DNA of 64,000 nt, from the NCBI RefSeq assembly GCF_001314995.1, contig NZ_CP012938.1, positions 2,108,001 through 2,172,000 on the forward strand, written 5' to 3'. The stretch comes from Bacteroides ovatus. GTDB lineage: Bacteria > Bacteroidota > Bacteroidia > Bacteroidales > Bacteroidaceae. A program made the translations under genes and the position numbers. How positions within the stretch are numbered: the stretch's first letter is position 1; every line of letters starts with the position of its first letter. The notes below the pieces were generated by a model, which had not been told where the DNA came from, did no database searches, and worked only from the letters and a program-made list of their open reading frames with translations. Of the stretch, positions 17,577-26,274 are shown in pieces.

Positions 17577-18620
17577 ATGCGAAAAACACTACTCCAACTC
17601 TTAACCTTTGTATTATGCATTACAAATATGCAAAATCCTCTCTTGGCACAAGAGCAGACACCATTAAATCAAGTTGTCAACACACTGAAAGAACGGATTA
17701 GTCTCTCCGGATATGCCCAACTGGGATACACTTATGACGATGCAGCGAATCCGGATAACACATTCGACATCAAACGAATCATTTTCATGGCACACGGAAA
17801 GATCACCAAACGGTGGACTTGTGATTTTATGTACGACTTCTACAACGGGGGCATGTTACTCGAAGTGTATACCGATTATCAGTTTCTCCCCGGACTTACG
17901 GCACGTATCGGTGAATTCAAGGTTCCTTATACCATAGAAAACGAATTGTCTCCTACTACAGTAGAACTTATCAATTGCTATTCACAGTCTGTCTGCTATC
18001 TGGCAGGAGTAAGCGGTAGCGATAAGTGTTACGGAATGACTTCCGGACGGGATATCGGTATGATGCTTCACGGGAAATTATTTCGTGACTTCCTACAATA
18101 TAAAGTAGCTGTAATGAACGGACAGGGACTGAATACCAAAGACAAAAACAGTCAAAAAGATGTGGTCGGTAATCTGATGGTTAATCCGCTGAAATGGTTG
18201 TCCGTAGGTGGTTCGTTTATCCGCGGAACAGGACACGCCATAGCTGACTCTGAATATACCGGAATCAAAGCAGGAGAAAATTACGCCAAGAGACGCTGGA
18301 GTGCAGGAGGGGTTGTCACCACTTCCACTTTTAATCTGCGTACGGAATATCTTGCCGGAAAAGATCGGAGTGTGAAAAGCGAAGGTTTCTATGCAACAGG
18401 AAGCGTGCGTTTTGCCCGGAATTTCGATTTCATCGCTTCGTACGATTATTTCAACCCTAACAAGAGTGCAGATTTCAAACAAAATAACTATATTGCAGGC
18501 GTACAATACTGGTTTTATCCCAGATGCCGGTTACAGGCACAATACACCTTTTGTAATAAGAAAGGAGATGGACAAAAAGATTCCAACCTGATACAAGCAC
18601 AGGTACAAGTGAGGTTTTAA
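17577..18620 (+). CDS. OprO/OprP-type outer-membrane porin
   Basis: 347 aa with a signal peptide ending near LLAQ (residue about 24). It has barrel strands throughout and the family segment GEFKVPYTIENELSPTTVELINCYS, as in phosphate-selective porins O/P. The final strand ends QAQVQVRF with terminal Phe. It is likely co-transcribed with the preceding binding protein, so it may admit that protein's ligand. Phosphate specificity is not shown. Confidence 0.8.
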   Translation: MRKTLLQLLTFVLCITNMQNPLLAQEQTPLNQVVNTLKERISLSGYAQLGYTYDDAANPDNTFDIKRIIFMAHGKITKRWTCDFMYDFYNGGMLLEVYTDYQFLPGLTARIGEFKVPYTIENELSPTTVELINCYSQSVCYLAGVSGSDKCYGMTSGRDIGMMLHGKLFRDFLQYKVAVMNGQGLNTKDKNSQKDVVGNLMVNPLKWLSVGGSFIRGTGHAIADSEYTGIKAGENYAKRRWSAGGVVTTSTFNLRTEYLAGKDRSVKSEGFYATGSVRFARNFDFIASYDYFNPNKSADFKQNNYIAGVQYWFYPRCRLQAQYTFCNKKGDGQKDSNLIQAQVQVRF

Positions 18621-18637
18621 ATTCAAGGACTAAATTT

Positions 18638-18720
18638 AAGTATTAGGTATTAAGTATTAGAGCCGAAGTATCAGGGTTAAGTTCCAAGGTAAAGTATCAA
18701 GGCTATAGTAAGTAGTACCT
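18638..18720. repeat. Degenerate 13-14-bp tandem array
   Basis: AAGTAT-like words begin at 18638, 18652, 18666, 18679 (AAGTTC), 18692 and, more loosely, 18710. The array follows the porin gene and precedes the DUF418 gene. It may be decayed tandem repeats. Confidence 0.5.
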
Positions 18721-18806
18721 TAACAATAGGATTAAAGCAGTAGAGTTGAAGCAGCCGAATCAAATAATTATAAAATATAAATCTTATTAATAACAGAACA
18801 AAAAAC

Positions 18807-19991
18807 ATGGAAAGTAAAATCGCCGAAACCAACGCCCGAATAGACGTGGCCGACGTATTAAGAGGATTGGCAGTAATGGGGATCATCCTCTTGCACAGCA
18901 TCGAACACTTTAATTTCTATTCTTTCCCGGAAGAAGTCCCTTTTGAATGGATGAAATTTACCGATCAGGCTATCTGGAGAGGATTATTCTTCACATTCAG
19001 TAATAAAGCATACGCTGTATTTGCTTTGCTCTTCGGTTTCAGTTTCTATATTCAGGACAATAACCAACAACGGAGAGGGAAAGATTTCCGCCTGCGTTTT
19101 TTATGGAGATTATTCATCCTATTCATTATAGGACAATTCAATGCCGCTTTCTTTACCGGCGAAATATTAACCATGTATGCGATTTTAGGAATTATCCTGC
19201 CGATATTCTGCCGGATGAGTGACCGTACAGTTGCCATCTTTGCTACTTTATTAATCCTTCAACCTATCGACTGGGCAAAACTGATCTATGCCTTGTGCAA
19301 TCCTGACTATGTGGCAGGTAAAAGTTTGGCAGGTTATTATTTCAGCATCGCTTTCGACGTACAAAAACATGGCAACTTCCTTGAAACAGTCCGCATGAAT
19401 ATGTGGGAAGGACAAATGGCTAACATGACCTGGGCTTTGGAACATGGACGTATCTTACAAACACCGGGATTATTCCTATTCGGAATGCTGGTTGGCCGCC
19501 GCAAATATTTCCTGTATAGCGAACAGAACGAACGCTTGTGGTTAAAAGCATTAGCCATTTCGCTTCTCTGCTTCTTCCCCATCTACGGATTGAACAATAT
19601 GTTGCCGGAATTCATCGAACGGAGTGCCGTCCTTGTTCCTCTACAGTTGATATTAAGTTCATTCAGCAGCCTTAGTTTCATGGTATTACTGGTGGCAGGA
19701 TTACTGTTGACTTTCTACCGTGTGAAAGACCGCAGTTTCTTTATGCGTTTCACATCTTATGGTAAAATGAGTTTAACGAATTATCTCGGGCAATCCATTT
19801 TCGGTTCTCTTTTGTTCTATCATTGGGGATTCGAATTGGGACGATATTTAGGAATCACATATAGCTTCCTTTTTGGCATCCTTTTTGTTCTATTACAAAT
19901 GGTATTCTGTTCGTGGTGGCTCCGACACCATAAACATGGTCCTTTTGAGGGTCTCTGGAAACATTTGACCTGGATTGGAAAAAATAAATAA
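18807..19991 (+). CDS. DUF418 family membrane protein (YeiB-like)
   Basis: 394 aa integral membrane protein with about nine or ten hydrophobic helices. The N-terminal RIDVADVLRGLAVMGIILLHS motif and the C-terminal block LTNYLGQSIFGSLLFYHWG are those of DUF418/YeiB proteins, which are related to membrane acyltransferases. It lies 7 bp before the TPR gene, so they are probably co-transcribed. The exact activity is not established. Confidence 0.8.
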   Translation: MESKIAETNARIDVADVLRGLAVMGIILLHSIEHFNFYSFPEEVPFEWMKFTDQAIWRGLFFTFSNKAYAVFALLFGFSFYIQDNNQQRRGKDFRLRFLWRLFILFIIGQFNAAFFTGEILTMYAILGIILPIFCRMSDRTVAIFATLLILQPIDWAKLIYALCNPDYVAGKSLAGYYFSIAFDVQKHGNFLETVRMNMWEGQMANMTWALEHGRILQTPGLFLFGMLVGRRKYFLYSEQNERLWLKALAISLLCFFPIYGLNNMLPEFIERSAVLVPLQLILSSFSSLSFMVLLVAGLLLTFYRVKDRSFFMRFTSYGKMSLTNYLGQSIFGSLLFYHWGFELGRYLGITYSFLFGILFVLLQMVFCSWWLRHHKHGPFEGLWKHLTWIGKNK

Positions 19992-19998
19992 TTAAATA

Positions 19999-22206
19999 AT
20001 GATGAACGAAAAAACGATTAATGAACAATACGCATATATACGTACCTTACTTGAAGAGAAAAGGCTCAAGGAAGCTCTGATGCAGTTGGAATCTCTGCTG
20101 TGGCAGTGTCCTGACTGGGATCTACGCACTCGCCTGGAACAATTGCAGACTTCCTACAAATATATGCTGGAATACATGAAACAGGGAGCAAATGACCCTG
20201 AACGATGGAATCTGTATCAGAAAATGGTATCAGACACGTGGGGAATTGCCGACCAATCACGTTTGCTCATATTGGATAACGCTTCATCAAGATACTATCA
20301 TGAAGTACGACGTACTCCCAAATCGCCAGATTTGTCAAACTATGGTCTTAAAACCATATTACACATACTGGAGTCTTTTAATGACGACTTGGCAGTCAGC
20401 GGATTACTGTCTGACGAAAAGATGGATGAAGTATTAAAGCGGCATGAGGACACGCTCAAGTTTATGTTTATAAGAACATGGACGAACAGTGCCTGGACTC
20501 CCGAAGACGAGGAAGATGCAAAAGCCATGCTTGCCTCGGAATTACTTCCGGGAGACGATTTATGCTTATTTGTCAGTGCCCTCACATTGAGCTTGATGGA
20601 ATGTTTCGACTTACGAAAAATAATGTGGTTGCTTGATGCTTACGAGCATCCCAACGTCAACGTCAGCCAACGGGCATTGGTTGGTGCGATGATTATTTTC
20701 CACATTTACAGAAGCCGCCTTACTTTCTATCCGGAACTGATAAAAAGGGTGGATCTCATGGAAGAAATTCCTTCATTCAGAGAAGATGTCGCTCGCATTT
20801 ACCGCCAAATGCTATTATGTCAGGAAACGGAAAAGATTGACAAAAAGATGAGGGAGGAGATTATTCCCGAAATGCTGAAGAATGTTTCCTCCATGAAAAA
20901 TATGCGGTTCGGTTTTGAAGAAAGCGATGAAGAGAACAACGACATGAATCCGGATTGGGAAGATGCATTCGAGAAATCCGGACTGGGGGATAAATTGCGT
21001 GAAATGAACGAATTGCAGTTGGAGGGTGCAGATGTATATATGAGTACTTTTGCGGCTTTGAAAAACTATCCGTTCTTCCGCGAGGTGCATAACTGGTTTT
21101 ATCCATTCAGCAAGCAACAGTCTAATGTGCTCAAGGCAATGAAGCAGGCAGGAAATCAGGGAGGCAGTCTACTGGATTTAATTCTTCAATCGGGATTCTT
21201 CAGTAACAGTGATAAGTACTCTCTCTTTTTCACGATCCATCAATTGCCACAGTCACAACAGGATATGATGTTGAGCCAACTGAATGAACAACAGGTTGCA
21301 GAATTGGCGGAGAAATCGAATGTTGAGACGATGAAGAAATTCAATGAACGTCCGGGAACGGTCAGCAACCAGTACCTGCACGATTTGTATCGTTTCTTCA
21401 AACTTAGTGTGCGCAAGAGTGAATTCAGAGATATTTTTAAAGAGAAGCTCGATCTTCATCATGTCCCTGCACTCGACAATATATTGCACTGGGAAGATGT
21501 ATTATTCCCCATTGCCGATTTCTACCTGTCAAAGGAACGTTGGGACGAGGCTATTGAAATTTATGAAGAGTTGGAAACGATTGGCGGATTCGAAGGAGAG
21601 AGTGCTGAATATTACCAGAAGTTTGGCTATGCATTGCAGAAAAGAAAGAAATATGCAGAAGCTATCCAGGCTTACCTGAAAGCAGACACGTTGAAACCGG
21701 ATAATATCTGGAACAATCGCCATCTGGCTATTTGTTATCGGTTGAACAGAAATTACCAGGTAGCAATCACCTATTATAAGAAGGTAGAAGAAGCTGCTCC
21801 GGAAGATACCAATGTGACTTTCCATATCGGTAGCTGTCTGGCCGAATTGGGGCAATATGAAGAAGCACTGAATTATTTCTTCAAACTGGATTTCATCGAG
21901 AACAACTGTATTAAGGCATGGCGTGGTATCGGATGGTGTTCATTTATCAGCCAGAAACATGAACAAGCGATGAAGTATTATGAAAAAATAATAGAACAAA
22001 AGCCTCTGGCTATTGACTATATGAATGCAGGACATGTCGCCTGGGTGATGGGAGATATTCAGAAAGCTTCCGTTTTCTATGGAAAAGCCATTACGGCTAG
22101 TGGAAACCGGGAACGATTCCTGGAAATGTTCCATAAAGATGAAGAAGCTCTTCTCACACAAGGAATTCGGGAAGAAGATATTCCTCTGATGTTGGATTTA
22201 TTATAG
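19999..22206 (+). CDS. Tetratricopeptide repeat protein
   Basis: 735 aa and no signal peptide, so cytoplasmic. The N-terminal 480 residues are helical and acidic without a named domain. About six TPR units span residues 500-720, for example AEYYQKFGYALQKRKKYAEA and FHIGSCLAELGQYEEALNYF. TPRs bind partner proteins; the partner is unknown. The first two codons are both ATG. Confidence 0.85.
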   Translation: MMNEKTINEQYAYIRTLLEEKRLKEALMQLESLLWQCPDWDLRTRLEQLQTSYKYMLEYMKQGANDPERWNLYQKMVSDTWGIADQSRLLILDNASSRYYHEVRRTPKSPDLSNYGLKTILHILESFNDDLAVSGLLSDEKMDEVLKRHEDTLKFMFIRTWTNSAWTPEDEEDAKAMLASELLPGDDLCLFVSALTLSLMECFDLRKIMWLLDAYEHPNVNVSQRALVGAMIIFHIYRSRLTFYPELIKRVDLMEEIPSFREDVARIYRQMLLCQETEKIDKKMREEIIPEMLKNVSSMKNMRFGFEESDEENNDMNPDWEDAFEKSGLGDKLREMNELQLEGADVYMSTFAALKNYPFFREVHNWFYPFSKQQSNVLKAMKQAGNQGGSLLDLILQSGFFSNSDKYSLFFTIHQLPQSQQDMMLSQLNEQQVAELAEKSNVETMKKFNERPGTVSNQYLHDLYRFFKLSVRKSEFRDIFKEKLDLHHVPALDNILHWEDVLFPIADFYLSKERWDEAIEIYEELETIGGFEGESAEYYQKFGYALQKRKKYAEAIQAYLKADTLKPDNIWNNRHLAICYRLNRNYQVAITYYKKVEEAAPEDTNVTFHIGSCLAELGQYEEALNYFFKLDFIENNCIKAWRGIGWCSFISQKHEQAMKYYEKIIEQKPLAIDYMNAGHVAWVMGDIQKASVFYGKAITASGNRERFLEMFHKDEEALLTQGIREEDIPLMLDLL

Positions 22207-22262
22207 TCTTCCACATCTTTCAGTTTGGGATATTCAGTAAATGTTCCTGCTTAAAAATACAG

Positions 22263-22300
22263 AAAAAGGCTGCCTCATTTTCTATTTTGAGGTAGCCTTT
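22263..22300. terminator. Bidirectional terminator between TPR gene and maf
   Basis: AAAGGCTGCCTCA pairs with TTGAGGTAGCCTTT with A and T tracts on the two sides. It lies between the + strand TPR gene and the convergent maf gene. Confidence 0.75.
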
Positions 22301-22389
22301 GTGCATTATTGGACTAAGTATATCTTATGTATTTCATGTAATCAATGAGTTTATTACACTGATATATTCAGATATATTCAAGATACTTA

Positions 22390-22971
22390 CTACAGCTTTT
22401 TCAACTCTCCGTACAGTTTCTGTATGGGAAGCCCCATAATATTATAGAAACTACCGGAAATTGATTTAACCCCGATATACCCGATCCACTCCTGAACGCC
22501 ATAAGCTCCTGCCTTATCCATTGGCTGATAACGATCTACGTAATACAGGATTTCATCTTCCGACAAGACATCAAACAGCACTTCGGAGGAAGCGGTAAAG
22601 CTTTTTTGCCACTCAGTAGTAGTCAGGCAAACCCCTGTGAAAACCTGATGAGATTTTCCCGAGAGAGCGCGAAGCATTTCAATGGCTCCTTCCCTACCCT
22701 CCGGTTTCCCAAGTACTTTCCCATCTAACCAGACTATGGTATCTGCCGTAATCAATAATTCTCCCGGCTTCATCATGGTACGGTAGGCATCCGCCTTTTC
22801 ACGGGCAATATATTCAGGTATTTCAGCACCTACCAATGTATCCGGGTATGACTCGTCTACATCCGGCAATGTTCTGACTACATAGTCTACTCCTAGTCCC
22901 GACATCAGTTCTTTCCGACGGGGAGAATTGGAAGCTAATATAATCTGATATTTATTTAAGTTATCAAGCAT
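22390..22971 (-). CDS. Maf-like nucleoside triphosphate pyrophosphatase
   Basis: 193 aa, standard length. The N-terminal signature ILASNSPRRKELMSGLG and the segment ITADTIVWLDGKVLGKP with the catalytic Asp are typical of Maf/YhdE enzymes, which hydrolyse dTTP, UTP or modified nucleotides. It is last of five - strand genes, 40 bp after kdsC. Confidence 0.93.
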   Translation of the reverse strand: MLDNLNKYQIILASNSPRRKELMSGLGVDYVVRTLPDVDESYPDTLVGAEIPEYIAREKADAYRTMMKPGELLITADTIVWLDGKVLGKPEGREGAIEMLRALSGKSHQVFTGVCLTTTEWQKSFTASSEVLFDVLSEDEILYYVDRYQPMDKAGAYGVQEWIGYIGVKSISGSFYNIMGLPIQKLYGELKKL

Positions 22972-23011
22972 GGTTTTATTCGTTATTAAACAACGATTAT
23001 TTATGATTAAG

Positions 23012-24308
<1,297 letters not shown>

Positions 24309-24315
24309 TATTCTC

Positions 24316-24651
24316 TTATCGTTTTGCAAACCAGAATAAAACGATTCCGATGATGAGCAGTGTCAATGGCAACAGATATCCGGATAACGAACCCAATAAG
24401 GACATGACCAAACCGATATTCATCACTAGCCAAAGCCCAAGCAACACAAAACCAATTGATTTATCGCGTTTGAAAATAAGGAAACAGATCGAGGCGTACA
24501 ATAGCATATTGTCCTTATTCATCACCCAGGGTAGCCCAATGGAAGAAAAATGAATCAGCTTATCGATCAGAAAAAGTGCTCCGATTACAATAAAGGTAAC
24601 AGCAGTAGCCAGATAGGTATCTTTACTATTATTCGCTTTAGCAGCTCCCAT
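24316..24651 (-). CDS. Small membrane protein, four predicted helices
   Basis: 111 aa with hydrophobic segments near residues 15-30, 46-60, 65-85 and 89-108, and a basic C-terminus (FAKR). It resembles LiaF-type transmembrane regions only loosely. It lies 2 bp after the nitroreductase and 7 bp before the DUF2520 gene, so it is firmly in the operon. Function unknown. Confidence 0.7.
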   Translation of the reverse strand: MGAAKANNSKDTYLATAVTFIVIGALFLIDKLIHFSSIGLPWVMNKDNMLLYASICFLIFKRDKSIGFVLLGLWLVMNIGLVMSLLGSLSGYLLPLTLLIIGIVLFWFAKR

Positions 24652-24653
24652 AC

Positions 24654-25190
24654 TTATTTTCCTCCGAACTTGTTAATATGAATTTTCTCCCATTGAAGAT
24701 GTTCTTCATTGAAAGGTTTACGTTCCATCCCTTTATGTCCGATAGCAATGACAGAAAGAATCTGAAGTTGCAAGGGAATATCCAAAATTCCATGGACAAA
24801 TTCATCGGAAGGCATTCCGGTGGCAGTGAAACGTTCACGAACCTGCACCCAGCAGCTTCCCAAGCCGAGATCTTCGGCCTGCAACTGTATCATGATGGAA
24901 GCAATGGAAGCGTCTTCAATCCAAACATCACTGGCCAACGGATCGGCCATTACCACAATTGCCAAAGCTGCATCGGCAATGAACGAAGAAGCCTGTTCTT
25001 TGCAATGAGACAATTCTTTCAATACCTCTTTATCATCAACCACTACAAACTGCCAACTATTACTACGTTTGGAAGAAGGGGACATCAAAGCTGCTTTCAT
25101 CAACGTAACGACCTGATCTTGTGTCAACTCTTCATCGGTGAACTTCCGCATACTACGACGGTTCTTTATCAATTCACTGAAATTTTCCAT
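24654..25190 (-). CDS. Nitroreductase family flavoprotein
   Basis: 178 aa. The FMN-binding start is LIKNRRSMRKFTDEELTQDQV, followed by APSSK-like MSPSSKRSNSWQFVVVDD and the C-terminal GLGSCWVQVRERF segment. It is an NAD(P)H-dependent reductase of nitro or quinone compounds by family. It is first gene of the five-gene - strand operon, with a -7 box at 25222-25229. Confidence 0.92.
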   Translation of the reverse strand: MENFSELIKNRRSMRKFTDEELTQDQVVTLMKAALMSPSSKRSNSWQFVVVDDKEVLKELSHCKEQASSFIADAALAIVVMADPLASDVWIEDASIASIMIQLQAEDLGLGSCWVQVRERFTATGMPSDEFVHGILDIPLQLQILSVIAIGHKGMERKPFNEEHLQWEKIHINKFGGK

Positions 25191-25221
25191 ATTATTTCCG
25201 GTTTCATTTGATTAATGTATG

Positions 25222-25229
25222 CAAAGATA
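25222..25229 (-). promoter_or_regulatory. Predicted -7 box for the nitroreductase operon
   Basis: The - strand reads TATCTTTG, 32 bp before the start codon. Confidence 0.55.
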
Positions 25230-25284
25230 ATGCAAACCGAGCGTAATAGGAAATAAAAGTTTATACTAAATGAAGAATATATTG

Positions 25285-25292
25285 TATCTTTG
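25285..25292 (+). promoter_or_regulatory. Predicted -7 box for the small basic protein gene
   Basis: TATCTTTG, 20 bp before the ATG at 25313. Confidence 0.55.
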
Positions 25293-25312
25293 CACAGAGA
25301 AATAATTTCATT

Positions 25313-25537
25313 ATGAAAAAGCGAATTACACAGGACGATTACGTTAAAGCGAATCGTAAAGCTAGCCGTGAGGCAGAAATTGAGATGTACGGACACCCTA
25401 TTTGTCACAAACGAGTGCACCAGTCAAAGAAAGTATATAACCGCAGAAAGATAAAGGCAGCCGACAAAAAGCTGCCTTATTTTTTTGTCTTCAAAATAGC
25501 GTCACTATCCTCCAGACATAGCGACACTATACAATAG
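25313..25537 (+). CDS. Small basic protein, unknown function
   Basis: 74 aa as read to the first stop. Residues 1-55 are strongly basic and look conserved in style (MKKRITQDDYVKANRKASRE, then HKRVHQSKKVYNRRK). The last part is read through an intrinsic terminator (25454-25486) and into the first two units of a repeat array, so its native C-terminus is doubtful. A promoter box lies just upstream. Possibly nucleic-acid binding, from charge only. Confidence 0.6.
   Translation: MKKRITQDDYVKANRKASREAEIEMYGHPICHKRVHQSKKVYNRRKIKAADKKLPYFFVFKIASLSSRHSDTIQ
25454..25486 (+). terminator. Intrinsic terminator inside the small ORF
   Basis: AAGGCAGC and GCTGCCTT form an 8-bp stem with a 9-nt loop, followed by a run of seven T. 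It sits about 50 bp before the stop codon of the small basic protein. Confidence 0.75.
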
Positions 25538-25585
25538 AAATGGCGTCACTATCATGATAGGATAGCGTCACTATATTTAGGGGAT
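25496..25585. repeat. 22-bp-phased repeat array with a different word, copy 3
   Basis: Four units carry the 13-bp word ATAGCGTCACTAT at 25496, 25518 (ATAGCGACACTAT), 25540 (ATGGCGTCACTAT) and 25562, exactly 22 bp apart. The 9-bp spacers are unrelated (CCTCCAGAC, ACAATAGAA, CATGATAGG). The word has ATAG/CTAT ends in inverted orientation. The array lies between the convergent small-protein and carbonic anhydrase genes. Confidence 0.85.
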
Positions 25586-25625
25586 TAAAAAAGAAGTTTA
25601 TCTATTTACCTATCTATCTAATAAT

Positions 25626-26168
25626 CTATACAATCCGAGTTAATTCTCCGGTCGTAGAATCAATAATAAACCCGTAGACTGTCACATCTGAAGGGATCAA
25701 AGGATGACGCACAATAAAATCTACCGTTCCTCTCACCGACTTTTCTGTATCTTCGAAACCATCCAGCCACGAATGAAAGTCAACTCCGCAGAAACGCATC
25801 ATATCAATATAATCCGGATTGATTCCGCGTGCTTTCATTTTTTCGAGCATTACTTCACTGTGCATGTGGCAAGCTCCACAGTCAGAATGAGCAATCACCA
25901 TTATTTCCTCTACCCCCAACTCAAAAATAGCTACAAGTAAACTACGTATCACGCTACCGAAAGGATGGGAAATAACGCCACCTGCATTTTTTATCATTTT
26001 CACATCGCCATTCTTAATTCCTAATGCTGCTGGCAGCAAAGCAGTCAGTCGGGTATCCATACAGGAAAGAATAGCTATTTTCTTATCGGGATATTTATTG
26101 GTAATATACGATTCGTATCCCTTGTTCTCAACAAATTGCTTGTTGTAAGCTAAAATTTCTTCTAACAT
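25626..26168 (-). CDS. Beta-class carbonic anhydrase
   Basis: 180 aa from MLEEILAYNK. A longer frame begins 19 codons upstream but overlaps the promoter. Zinc ligands are Cys36, His94 and Cys97 (CMDTR and HSDCGAC). Asp38 and Arg40 form the usual dyad. It interconverts CO2 and bicarbonate, useful for the carboxylation and decarboxylation steps encoded nearby. A -7 box lies 34 bp upstream. Confidence 0.93.
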   Translation of the reverse strand: MLEEILAYNKQFVENKGYESYITNKYPDKKIAILSCMDTRLTALLPAALGIKNGDVKMIKNAGGVISHPFGSVIRSLLVAIFELGVEEIMVIAHSDCGACHMHSEVMLEKMKARGINPDYIDMMRFCGVDFHSWLDGFEDTEKSVRGTVDFIVRHPLIPSDVTVYGFIIDSTTGELTRIV

Positions 26169-26201
26169 AGTTCCGCTTTTTAAAAGTTCTGTTCGATTAC
26201 A

Positions 26202-26209
26202 CAAAGATA
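26202..26209 (-). promoter_or_regulatory. Predicted -7 box for carbonic anhydrase
   Basis: The - strand reads TATCTTTG upstream of the MLEEIL start, supporting that start over the longer frame. Confidence 0.55.
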
Positions 26210-26274
26210 TAGAAAAAAGGGACATATCATCACGACATATCCCCTCTTTAATCTAAATTTAATCTGTAAGAGTA

